From assembly GCA_028289195.1 (NCBI GenBank), contig JANQQR010000010.1, positions 42,846-106,845 of the forward strand: a stretch of DNA of 64,000 nucleotides, in the 5' to 3' direction. The stretch comes from Phycisphaerales bacterium. GTDB taxonomy: Bacteria; Planctomycetota; Phycisphaerae; Phycisphaerales; UBA1924. Of this stretch, positions 16,722 through 24,269 are shown piece after piece. The notes beneath the pieces were generated by a model, which saw only the letters and a program-made list of their open reading frames with translations, did not search any database and was not told the DNA's origin. Within the stretch, counting starts at the first letter, position 1, and every line of letters starts with the position of its first letter. The position numbers and the translations under genes were made by a program.

Positions 16722-16750
16722 CTGGCCCCCGCCCGAGCCTGGGGTACCTT
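16722..16750 (+). promoter_or_regulatory. Array promoter of member 11
   Basis: CTGGCC (16722-16727), 17 bp, TACCTT (16745-16750). Confidence 0.65.
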
Positions 16751-16787
16751 GAAGGCACACACACCGCTCGCCCGGGAGGACCCACCC

Positions 16788-17546
16788 ATGCCGATTCGCT
16801 GTTCCCTGTTCGTCTCCGCGTCGCTGCTCGCCGCGCCCGGCGCCCTTGTCGCCGGAGACCTGAACCCCCCGCCCGGCCCGGTGGCGCCGAGCATGAAGAC
16901 GCTCGACGAGGTCGAGCCGCGCACGCCGATCACCTCGCTGCCGCTGACGATCACCCAGTCCGGTTCGTACTACCTGGTCGGCAACCTGACGACGCTTGGC
17001 AACGGGATCACCGTGCAGGCCGACGACGTCACGATCGACCTCATGGGGTTCACGATCACCGGGTCGGACCCCGAGCTGTTCCACGGCATCCGCGTGATCG
17101 CGCCGCAGACGTACTCCAACCTGACGGTCCGCAACGGCACGGTCCGGCGCTTCGCCTCGGGCGTCACGGCGTTCGAGGGCTCGTCGGGCAACGGCGCCAC
17201 GTTCGAGAACCTGGGCGTCTACGAGGTCGGCGAGCGCGGCATCGCCGCGGGTGACTCCAACGCGCTCATCATCGACTGCCACGTGACAGCCGCGCTCGGA
17301 GTTGAGCCGACGCCGTTCGAGGGCATCGGGTGCGTCGGGGGGGTGGTCAAGAACTGCCGCGCCACCGGGTTCCAGACCGGCATCATCGGGAACCTCTCGC
17401 TGGTCACCGACTCGATCGCGAAGAATGGGCAGACCGGGATCCTGGCGATCGGCGGCGTCGTCCGCGGCTGCGCCGCGTACAACAACAGCTCAGTGAACCT
17501 CACGCTCGTTGTCGGGGCGCTCGGGTTCGAGAACTACGCGCCGTGA
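16788..17546 (+). CDS. Short secreted beta-helix repeat protein (array member 11)
   Basis: At 252 residues this is the shortest array member. The ATG at 16788 follows CGGGAGGA and opens MPIRCSLFVSASLLAAPGALVAG. It has GDLNPPPGPVAPSMK, TLDEVEPR and GSYYL, but the TPGDADSVF segment is missing, and the LDLNGF site reads IDLMGF. Only about six coils follow. The C-terminus GALGFENYAP resembles the end of member 10, not the usual PWANF. It could be a contracted copy; the reading frame is intact. Confidence 0.75.
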   Translation: MPIRCSLFVSASLLAAPGALVAGDLNPPPGPVAPSMKTLDEVEPRTPITSLPLTITQSGSYYLVGNLTTLGNGITVQADDVTIDLMGFTITGSDPELFHGIRVIAPQTYSNLTVRNGTVRRFASGVTAFEGSSGNGATFENLGVYEVGERGIAAGDSNALIIDCHVTAALGVEPTPFEGIGCVGGVVKNCRATGFQTGIIGNLSLVTDSIAKNGQTGILAIGGVVRGCAAYNNSSVNLTLVVGALGFENYAP

Positions 17547-17571
17547 GCCGGCGCTGATCCTCCGGCTTTCG

Positions 17572-17600
17572 CTGGCGTCGCGACGGTGCTGGGGTACGCT
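17572..17600 (+). promoter_or_regulatory. Array promoter of member 12
   Basis: CTGGCG (17572-17577), 17 bp, TACGCT (17595-17600). Only about 25 bp separate it from the stop of member 11, with no hairpin repeat between. Confidence 0.65.
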
Positions 17601-17635
17601 TGTCCTAGGTTTCCGGGGCTCACGGGAGGTGCCCC

Positions 17636-19240
17636 ATGCCGATTCGTCGCCCCGTCATCGCTGCGCTCGCCTTCGCATTGGCCGGTCCCGCTGGCGCGTC
17701 CGCCGGCACCCTCGCTCCGCCCGCGGGGCCCGTCGCGCCGACGATGCGCACGCTGGAGCAGATCAACCCCGGCGTGCCCATCAGCCAGGTGGCGCCGGGG
17801 CCCGATTCGGCCCACCTCATCACGCAGGCGGGGCGCTACTACCTTGACCAGGACGTGGTCGGGGGCATGCTCCAGAACGGGATCCGGATCGACAACCCGG
17901 GCGGGCCCGTTGTCATCGACGGCAACGGGTTCTCGGTGATCGCCGGGCCCGACCCCCTCGATGGCATCCGCTGCGACCTGCCCACCGATGCCGTGCGCCT
18001 CAGCAACATGTTCATAAAGGGATGGTCGAACGGGATCCTCGTCGACCCCGGGAACGGCCAGGACGTCGTCCGCTTCGAGATCGTGCTCGAGAAGATCCGC
18101 GTGACCTCGGTCAGCATCGACGGCATCGGCGTCGCCTCGGGCGATCGCCCGATCGAGCTCCTCGTGTCGGATAGCTCGTTCGACGGCGGAGGCGGGTCCG
18201 CGATCCACGTCAACCCCGAGCTGACCGCCACGCAGGGCGCGGTCCCATACGTCCGCTACAAGCTCGAGCGTTGCTTCGTCAAGAGCTGGAGCACCAGCGG
18301 CATCGACTTGCCGCCCAGCAGCGGCGGCACGATCGAGCGCACGATCGTCGAAGACACCGGCTTCTTCGGCATGCGCCTCGGCGACGACGCGCGCCTCGAC
18401 GAGATCCAGATCTTCAACGCCGGCACCATGGGGCTCAGCGCCGGGCTCTACATCGCGGTCACGAACTCCGTGATCGAGCTGTCTGGCAACACGAACTTCC
18501 TCCTCGGCGACGGCGCGTGGATCGAGAACTCCGTCTCGGGCAGCGCGGGCGTGCAGGGCATGATCCTCGGGAATCACTCCCACCTGGCGAACGTCCTGGT
18601 CGAGAACAACGACCGGGCCGTGCTCGCGGGGCGCGACCTCGTCGCGCGGGAGTCCGTGCTGTTCGGCGCGCTCGAGACCGGGAGCTACCTGAACCTCAAG
18701 AACAGCGTGGTCGTCGTCGATCTCGACAGCCCGACATACCGGCCCAGCCGGCTGCTGGACGGCCTGCACACGATCAGCGGGTGCGAGTTCGACGCCCACG
18801 GCAACAGCTCGGCGAACCTCCCGTTCGTGCGCATCGAGGGGCCCGACGCGCGCATCCGCGACACGAAGTTCCTCGCCGCCGACCCGCAGCCGACCCCGCT
18901 GGCGTTCGGTCCGGAGTTCGTGCGCTTCGAAGGCGATCGCGTCGACTGCCAGGACTCCGGCGTGTACGGCCTCTGGAGCGCGTGCATCGGGATCGACCTG
19001 CTGGCCGGCACGAAGGGCCACATCGTCCGCAACTGCATGTTCGTCGGCGACGACGCCGGCACCGACACGATCGGCATCGAGGCGACCGCCGTCGACGGCA
19101 AGCTCATCGTCGGGAACAACTTCACCCAGCTCGGCGGATTCGCGATGCCGGTCCAGTTCTCCGGCACCGGTATCGTCGGCGCGATCGTGACATCGCTGAG
19201 CAGCAACCCGGGCCCGGACCGCAACCTGCACGTGCCGTAA
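17636..19240 (+). CDS. Secreted beta-helix repeat protein, most divergent type (array member 12)
   Basis: A 534-residue exported protein; ATG at 17636 behind GGGAGG, signal peptide MPIRRPVIAALAFALAGPAGASAG. It begins TLAPPAGPVAPTMR but has INPGVP in place of EVEPR, GRYYL in place of GSYYL, and VIDGNGFSV in place of LDLNGF. Coils are longer and lack the cysteine ladder seen in other members. The PWANF end is absent (the last residues are GPDRNLHVP). Only the promoter, the leader block and the fold signature connect it to the array, so it may have a different role. Confidence 0.75.
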   Translation: MPIRRPVIAALAFALAGPAGASAGTLAPPAGPVAPTMRTLEQINPGVPISQVAPGPDSAHLITQAGRYYLDQDVVGGMLQNGIRIDNPGGPVVIDGNGFSVIAGPDPLDGIRCDLPTDAVRLSNMFIKGWSNGILVDPGNGQDVVRFEIVLEKIRVTSVSIDGIGVASGDRPIELLVSDSSFDGGGGSAIHVNPELTATQGAVPYVRYKLERCFVKSWSTSGIDLPPSSGGTIERTIVEDTGFFGMRLGDDARLDEIQIFNAGTMGLSAGLYIAVTNSVIELSGNTNFLLGDGAWIENSVSGSAGVQGMILGNHSHLANVLVENNDRAVLAGRDLVARESVLFGALETGSYLNLKNSVVVVDLDSPTYRPSRLLDGLHTISGCEFDAHGNSSANLPFVRIEGPDARIRDTKFLAADPQPTPLAFGPEFVRFEGDRVDCQDSGVYGLWSACIGIDLLAGTKGHIVRNCMFVGDDAGTDTIGIEATAVDGKLIVGNNFTQLGGFAMPVQFSGTGIVGAIVTSLSSNPGPDRNLHVP

Positions 19241-19253
19241 CCGGGGCGCCCTG

Positions 19254-19294
19254 GTAGAGGATCATCGCCCCACTCCCAGCGAAGATCCCCTAGG
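19254..19294. repeat. CCTAGG-type hairpin repeat, copy 11
   Basis: TAGAGGATCATC and GAAGATCCCCTAGG with one central mismatch. It lies between the stop of member 12 and the -35 of the next gene, which begins 6 bp later. Confidence 0.7.
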
Positions 19295-19299
19295 ACCTG

Positions 19300-19328
19300 C
19301 TGGCGTCGATCCCGCTTCGGTGTACTCT
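19300..19328 (+). promoter_or_regulatory. Array promoter of the PEP-CTERM-like gene
   Basis: CTGGCG (19300-19305), 17 bp, TACTCT (19323-19328). It is evidence that a non-helix gene belongs to the same regulon. Confidence 0.65.
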
Positions 19329-19383
19329 GAACGCGGGAAACACGCGCGCGGGCTCACGGCCCGCGCAAACAGGAGGATCGACC

Positions 19384-20079
19384 ATGACGTCCCGCTTCAT
19401 CGCGCAGGCTGCGCTCTGCTCGTGCGCGCTCGGCGCGCCCGCCCTGGCCCAGGCCACCGTCCCCTTCTCCGACCCCTCGTGGAAGGACTTCGGCGCCACG
19501 GCCATCAACAGCGTCGCCGGCAACTTCCACCCCGGGTGGACCACGATCAACGCCACGCCCGACCTCGGCCCCAACCCCTTCGGCTACCCCGCCCAGACGC
19601 TCTCGGGCGCGCCCGACGACTCCGGGCTCTGGTTCAACGAGTGGGGAGCCGGCAACGGCCAGAACGAGGTCGCCCGCCTCTCGCTCTCGGGCTTCTCCAT
19701 CGGCCAGGCCTACAGCCTGACGTTCTCTGCGACGCTCATGTTCAACTCGTTCGTGGGCTGGGACGCGTCGTTGGGGATGCTCGACGTCTCGCTCTCCGGC
19801 GCCGACATCTCGAGCTTCCAGACAACGATGCTCTCCGACGCCGGCGACGCCGACGGCATGAACGACTGGAACGGCCAGACGATCTCGTTCACCGCCAATG
19901 CGTCGACCGTGGAGTTCGACTTTGGGGGCGGCGCCGTCGTCGACGACCCCATGGCGACGGTGTCGCGCTTCTCCGTCAACGGGTTCGACGCCCGCGTCGT
20001 CCCGGCGCCTGGCGCGATCGCCCTGTTGGCGGGCGCTGCGCCGATGCTCGGGCTCCGCCGGCGGCGCGGCGGACCGTGA
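19384..20079 (+). CDS. Secreted protein with PEP-CTERM-like C-terminal anchor
   Basis: A 231-residue exported protein with AGGAGG upstream of the ATG at 19384 and signal peptide MTSRFIAQAALCSCALGAPALAQA. The middle is a beta-rich domain with many Ser, Thr and Gly (WFNEWGAGNGQNEVARL, AYSLTFSATLMF) that I cannot name. The C-terminus has PAPGAIALLAGAAPMLGL followed by RRRR: a short motif, a hydrophobic helix and a basic tail. This is the layout of PEP-CTERM sorting signals, with PAPGA in place of VPEP, as is usual in planctomycetes. It is probably processed by an exosortase-like system, which is not in this window. Confidence 0.75.
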   Translation: MTSRFIAQAALCSCALGAPALAQATVPFSDPSWKDFGATAINSVAGNFHPGWTTINATPDLGPNPFGYPAQTLSGAPDDSGLWFNEWGAGNGQNEVARLSLSGFSIGQAYSLTFSATLMFNSFVGWDASLGMLDVSLSGADISSFQTTMLSDAGDADGMNDWNGQTISFTANASTVEFDFGGGAVVDDPMATVSRFSVNGFDARVVPAPGAIALLAGAAPMLGLRRRRGGP

Positions 20080-20085
20080 TCGATC

Positions 20086-20127
20086 CCTAGGGGATCATCC
20101 CCCCACTCCCGGCGATGATCACCTAGG
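20086..20127. repeat. CCTAGG-type hairpin repeat, copy 12
   Basis: CCTAGGGGATCATC and GATGATCACCTAGG. It lies between two convergent genes, with 6 bp to one stop codon and 3 bp to the other. Confidence 0.8.
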
Positions 20128-20130
20128 CGA

Positions 20131-21426
20131 CTAGTAGCTCAGGTTCGCCTGCGGGTGATCGTTGGGCCCGAGGGCTGTCGAGATATCCCCGACGCCCCCG
20201 ACGGCGATGACCGGGCCGAAGGCGTTGCCGGCTGCGAAGCTGTAGTTCGCCAGGTTGTTGCCGGCGCGATTCCGGACAGCGACGTTGTTCGTGCCGAGCA
20301 CGCGGATCCCGGTGCGATTGTCTGAGACGAAGTTCTGCTCGATCAGGTTGTCCACCCCGTTGACCCGGATGCCCGCGCTACCCACAGCATTCAAGCCGTT
20401 CCCGCTCACTGAGCATCCGACGACGAGGCACCGATCCAGGATGTCGATGCCGTCGAAGACGTTCCCTCGAGCCTCGCACGAACGCACGGTGCTGGGTGCG
20501 CCTACGAGTATCCCGTCGTCATCGTTGAAGTTCGCGCTGCAAGCTTCCACCAGGGTCTCACCCAATCCAGCGATCCCTCGTTGTCCGTTAAGCGTCGATG
20601 TGCAATGGCTGATGATGCAGGTGCCGCCGGATCCGCCAGCCACGATCCCGGTCAGCCCGTTCCGGGACACGGTGCACCGGTCGACGATCGCTATGTCGCC
20701 CAGACCGACCGACATGCCGTTGGCCGTGTTGTCGAGGACGACGCAGAGCTCGACGACTCCCTCGGCGAGCTGAATCCCTGATCCGAAATTGGATTCAATC
20801 CGACATCCCGAGATGGTCCCGCGGGAGCAATTGATGCCCTCCGAGCCGTTCGCGATGATCTGCGATCCTGTGATGACACCCGAGATGCAATCGAGTCCTC
20901 GGAGCGCGTTCCCCGCGAACCGGCACGACTCCACGAGGATATCGATGCCGAGTATGGCTCCGTTGGCGCCGTTCCCCATGACGGAAAGACCCCGGAGCGT
21001 TGCGGAGTCGAAGCTCAGAGCCGCGAACGCCCCTCCGATCCCACGTCCGCCCCAATCCTGGATCGCGCCGTTCTCGATGACGACGTTGGAGATCGGCACC
21101 CCGTCGTTCGTGATGCCCTCGAGCGAGCCGGGCACGCCCTGCAATTCGAATCCATTGAGATCGATCGTGACGTCATTGGCCACGACCTCGATCCCCTTCT
21201 TGCCCGCTTCGCCGATCACATCGCCCGGGAGGTAGTAGCTCCCCGGCTGGTCGATGCGGAACGTCGAGTCCGCATCACCAGGAGTGGTGTCCTGGCTGAT
21301 CTCGGTGCGCGGGCCGAATCGCCCCGTCTCGGTCACCGGACCCGCGGGCGGCGCGAGCTGGCCGGCGAACGCCGGTGCGCTCAGACCACCGATCAGGATG
21401 ACGCTCATGGTGCTTCGGGCGGGCAT
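20131..21426 (-). CDS. Secreted right-handed beta-helix repeat protein (array member 13, TETGRFGPR type)
   Basis: A 431-residue exported protein. The ATG at 21426 opens MPARSTMSVILIGGLSAPAFAG and has GAGAGGAG upstream. QLAPPAGPVTETGRFGPR, TTPGDADSTF, PGSYYL and IDLNGF place it in the ETGRFGPR subgroup. About twelve coils follow; the end is HPQANLSY, a variant of PWANFSY. It is the one array gene with no convincing CTGGCn-N17-TAnnCT promoter. Only 78 bp, without a hairpin repeat, separate it from member 14 upstream, so read-through from that gene is likely. Confidence 0.8.
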   Translation of the reverse strand: MPARSTMSVILIGGLSAPAFAGQLAPPAGPVTETGRFGPRTEISQDTTPGDADSTFRIDQPGSYYLPGDVIGEAGKKGIEVVANDVTIDLNGFELQGVPGSLEGITNDGVPISNVVIENGAIQDWGGRGIGGAFAALSFDSATLRGLSVMGNGANGAILGIDILVESCRFAGNALRGLDCISGVITGSQIIANGSEGINCSRGTISGCRIESNFGSGIQLAEGVVELCVVLDNTANGMSVGLGDIAIVDRCTVSRNGLTGIVAGGSGGTCIISHCTSTLNGQRGIAGLGETLVEACSANFNDDDGILVGAPSTVRSCEARGNVFDGIDILDRCLVVGCSVSGNGLNAVGSAGIRVNGVDNLIEQNFVSDNRTGIRVLGTNNVAVRNRAGNNLANYSFAAGNAFGPVIAVGGVGDISTALGPNDHPQANLSY

Positions 21427-21504
21427 GGCCGGCTCCTCTCGTGTGTGCGATCGCGCTCTCTCGGATTCAGTCTTCACGGTTCACAGGCGCCGGGGCGACA
21501 GCGG

Positions 21505-23037
21505 TCAGTAGGAGTAATTCGCCATCGGGTCGGTTGAGACAAACCCCGACGCGGGGTCGACGATGATCTGGGCGTCGCGATTTCCGGCGCCGATCGAGTA
21601 GTTGGCCAGGTTCGCCGACGCCCGGTTGCGCACGATCAGGTTGTTGATGCCCACGGCCCGGATCCCCGAGCGGTTGTTCGACGTGTAGTTGTCCTCGATC
21701 AGGCCGTTGTCCCCGGCGGCACGAATGCCCGCGCCCCCGACGAGGTCGGTCGCGTTGGACTCGCACGTGTTGCCACGTGCCGAGCTGCCCGTCCCGATCT
21801 CGATGCCGTCGCCGGCGTTGTCGTGCGCCAGGCAGGCGAGCACGCTCGAACTGGTCCCGACGTTGATGCCGTCGGATCGGTTCTCTGCAACGGAACAGTC
21901 GTTCACGAGCACCGCCGAGACCCCGACGATCCCGTTGTCATTCCCCAACGAGGTGCAGCCCCGGATCGTGCCGTTCGACCCCACCGAGATGCCGTCGGCG
22001 GTGTTCCCCTGGGCGGTGCAGCGCGCGATCAGCGACCCGTCCCCCGCGCTCATCCCGCGGTGCATGTTGAGCCACGCCGAGCAGCCGGCGATCACCCCGC
22101 TGGTCACGACGAACCCGTCAAACCCGTTCTGCATGGCGCTGCAGTTCAACACCGACGACTCGAACCCGGTGGTGATCCCCGAGTCCCCGTTCCCCCACGC
22201 AGAGCAGTTTTCGACGGATGATCCGGCGCCGACAGCGATGCCCGCGTCGCTGTTCTCCGAAGCGGCGCAGTTCGTCACACTGGAGCCCGATCCGGTCTGG
22301 ATGCCCGATCCCAAATTCGACAACGCCGTGCAACCAGAGATGGTGGCCGAGTTAAATGTCCGGATCCCGGTGTCGGACGCGGCGATCGTGGCGCAATCCG
22401 TAATGACGCAGCCACTGCCGGCGATGATCCCGCCGTTGAGACCGCCCGCGACGTCGCACGACTCGATGATCGAATAGTCCCCCACGCTGATCCCCACCGC
22501 CCCTGCCGCGATGACCTGACAGCCGCGGATGAGCGCGCCGTCGGTCACCCGGATCCCTCCCGCGCTGAACGAGAACTGCGAGCTGAACCGGATCTGAATC
22601 CTCTCGATGCGCACGTTGTAGTTGTTCGAAGCCGCATTGATGCAGTCGCCGTCCCAGGCGGTGAAGCGGCCGTCGGTGATCGCGACGTTGGAGCAGTCCG
22701 GCTTCACGGACACGCCGTGCAGCGATCCTGCTCCGCCGCTCAACGTGAAGCCGCCCAGGTCGAGCGCGACCCCGTCGGCGGCGATCTCGATGCCCGACTT
22801 GCCGACCTCGCCCGCCAGGCTCGCAACCAGGTAGTAGCTCCCCGGCTCCGTGATGCGGAACACCGAGTCGGCGTCGCCGGGGGTGTTCGCCTGGTTGACG
22901 GCTGTGCGTGGCTCGACGAGCGCCAGGCTCTTGAGCGTCGGAGCGATCGGACCCGCGGGAGGATCGAGCGGGCCGGCGCTCGCGGGCAACGCCAGCAACG
23001 CGCCGGCAATGGCGAACGGAGCGAGTGTTCGGAGCAT
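21505..23037 (-). CDS. Secreted right-handed beta-helix repeat protein (array member 14)
   Basis: A 510-residue exported protein. The ATG at 23037 is preferred to the GTG at 23040 because GGGAGG then lies seven bases upstream. Signal peptide MLRTLAPFAIAGALLALPASAG. PLDPPAGPIAPTLK, ALVEPR, NTPGDADSVF, PGSYYL and LDLGGF are present. About seventeen cysteine-bearing coils follow (repeated VxNCxAxxN), ending STDPMANYSY. It probably heads a two-gene transcript with member 13. No enzymatic motif is recognised. Confidence 0.82.
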   Translation of the reverse strand: MLRTLAPFAIAGALLALPASAGPLDPPAGPIAPTLKSLALVEPRTAVNQANTPGDADSVFRITEPGSYYLVASLAGEVGKSGIEIAADGVALDLGGFTLSGGAGSLHGVSVKPDCSNVAITDGRFTAWDGDCINAASNNYNVRIERIQIRFSSQFSFSAGGIRVTDGALIRGCQVIAAGAVGISVGDYSIIESCDVAGGLNGGIIAGSGCVITDCATIAASDTGIRTFNSATISGCTALSNLGSGIQTGSGSSVTNCAASENSDAGIAVGAGSSVENCSAWGNGDSGITTGFESSVLNCSAMQNGFDGFVVTSGVIAGCSAWLNMHRGMSAGDGSLIARCTAQGNTADGISVGSNGTIRGCTSLGNDNGIVGVSAVLVNDCSVAENRSDGINVGTSSSVLACLAHDNAGDGIEIGTGSSARGNTCESNATDLVGGAGIRAAGDNGLIEDNYTSNNRSGIRAVGINNLIVRNRASANLANYSIGAGNRDAQIIVDPASGFVSTDPMANYSY

Positions 23038-23070
23038 CACGCAGCCTCCCGACCCCGGGGTACAACGTTC

Positions 23071-23099
23071 AGCCTACCCCCGATTCGGGCCCGTGCCAG
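23071..23099 (-). promoter_or_regulatory. Array promoter of member 14
   Basis: On the minus strand, CTGGCA (23099-23094), 17 bp, then TAGGCT (23076-23071). Confidence 0.65.
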
Positions 23100-23104
23100 C
23101 GATC

Positions 23105-23146
23105 CCTAGGTGATCATCCCCCCACCCCCGGCGATGATCCCCTAGG
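23105..23146. repeat. CCTAGG-type hairpin repeat, copy 13
   Basis: CCTAGGTGATCATC and GATGATCCCCTAGG with a C-rich loop; one internal mismatch in 14 bp. It lies between member 15 and the promoter of member 14. Confidence 0.8.
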
Positions 23147-23164
23147 CGCCCCTCAGCGGGAAGC

Positions 23165-24181
23165 TCAGTACTCGAAATTCGACCACTCGCCCGGGCCGTT
23201 GTTGAAGTGGACGATGTCGCCGCCGCCCGAGAAGTCGAAGCGCTGCCCGACGGCGTTGCCGTTGACGATGTCGAAGTTCACGCCGTTGCCGCTCGCGCTG
23301 TTGCGGACGATGAAGTTCACCGTCGCGTTCACATCGATCCCGCGATCGTTGTCGGTGACGTTGTTGCTCTCGATGCGATTGTCGCTGCCGGTCACCAGGA
23401 TCCCCGCGCCGTTCCCGGACGTGAACCCGTTGACCGAGCAGTTGTTGTCCCGCACGAGGCAGTCCGAGTCCACGATGATGCCGTTACCCACGTTGGCGTG
23501 GACGTTGTTATTGACGATCACACAGTCCCCCGTGACCGCCTCGATGCCGTGCGAGTCGTTGCTGTAGGACGAATTCCCCGCGATAACCGACCCGAAGTTC
23601 GCCAGGATCCCGACGCTCGCGTTGTCCCGGGCGGTGCAGCCACGGATCACCGATGAGTTCCCGGTAACGATCCCGCTCTGGCCGTTTCCCCGCACCGTGC
23701 ACGACTCCACGATCGCGCCGCTCCCCGCCTGGATCCCCGTACCGCCATTGAACGTGGCCGTGATTTGGCGGAACTCCATGGCCCCGGAAGCCGAGAACGC
23801 ATCGATCCCGTCCTCGCCCCAGTTCCGGACGGTCCCGTTGAACACCCGCACCTCATTGGATGAGTCGATCCCGTTGAGCGATCCCGGCACCCCGAGCAGC
23901 GCGAACCCGTTCAGATCGATGGTGACGCCGACGGCGGCAACCCTGATCCCGTTCTTCCCGGCCTCGCCGGTCAGGTTGCCCGTGAGGTAGTACGAGCCGG
24001 GCTGCGTGATCAGGAAGGTCGAGGAGGCGTTGCCCGGCGTGTTCTGGGCGTTGATCTCCGTGCGCGGGCCGAAGCGCCCCGTCTCGGTGACCGGCCCCGC
24101 CGGAGGCGCCAGCGGGCCCGCGAGCGATTGCGTGGAGAAGAACGCCGCCAGCAGGCAGCACGACGCGGCACGGATCGGCAT
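23165..24181 (-). CDS. Secreted right-handed beta-helix repeat protein (array member 15, TETGRFGPR type)
   Basis: A 338-residue exported protein with ATG at 24181, GGGAGGA upstream and signal peptide MPIRAASCCLLAAFFSTQSLAG. PLAPPAGPVTETGRFGPR, NAQNTPG, PGSYYL and IDLNGF follow. Nine or ten coils include NosD-like runs (VIVNNNVHAN, LVRDNNCSVN). The end is GPGEWSNFEY, a looser form of the terminal motif. No hairpin repeat separates it from member 16 behind it, but it has its own promoter. Confidence 0.8.
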   Translation of the reverse strand: MPIRAASCCLLAAFFSTQSLAGPLAPPAGPVTETGRFGPRTEINAQNTPGNASSTFLITQPGSYYLTGNLTGEAGKNGIRVAAVGVTIDLNGFALLGVPGSLNGIDSSNEVRVFNGTVRNWGEDGIDAFSASGAMEFRQITATFNGGTGIQAGSGAIVESCTVRGNGQSGIVTGNSSVIRGCTARDNASVGILANFGSVIAGNSSYSNDSHGIEAVTGDCVIVNNNVHANVGNGIIVDSDCLVRDNNCSVNGFTSGNGAGILVTGSDNRIESNNVTDNDRGIDVNATVNFIVRNSASGNGVNFDIVNGNAVGQRFDFSGGGDIVHFNNGPGEWSNFEY

Positions 24182-24222
24182 GGATCGGTCCTCCCGGCCC
24201 CGGATGCGGGGCGCAATACCCG

Positions 24223-24251
24223 AGCCTACACCGAGATTCGGCCGGGGCCAG
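24223..24251 (-). promoter_or_regulatory. Array promoter of member 15
   Basis: On the minus strand, CTGGCC (24251-24246), 17 bp, then TAGGCT (24228-24223). Confidence 0.65.
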
Positions 24252-24269
24252 CGATTCCCGGCCACGCCC

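Noticed and set aside
17534..19231. 565-codon antisense frame opposite beta-helix member 12
   Set aside because: Low-complexity composition (Ala, Asp, Val, Arg) and no start signals, while the sense frame has signal peptide, leader block and promoter.
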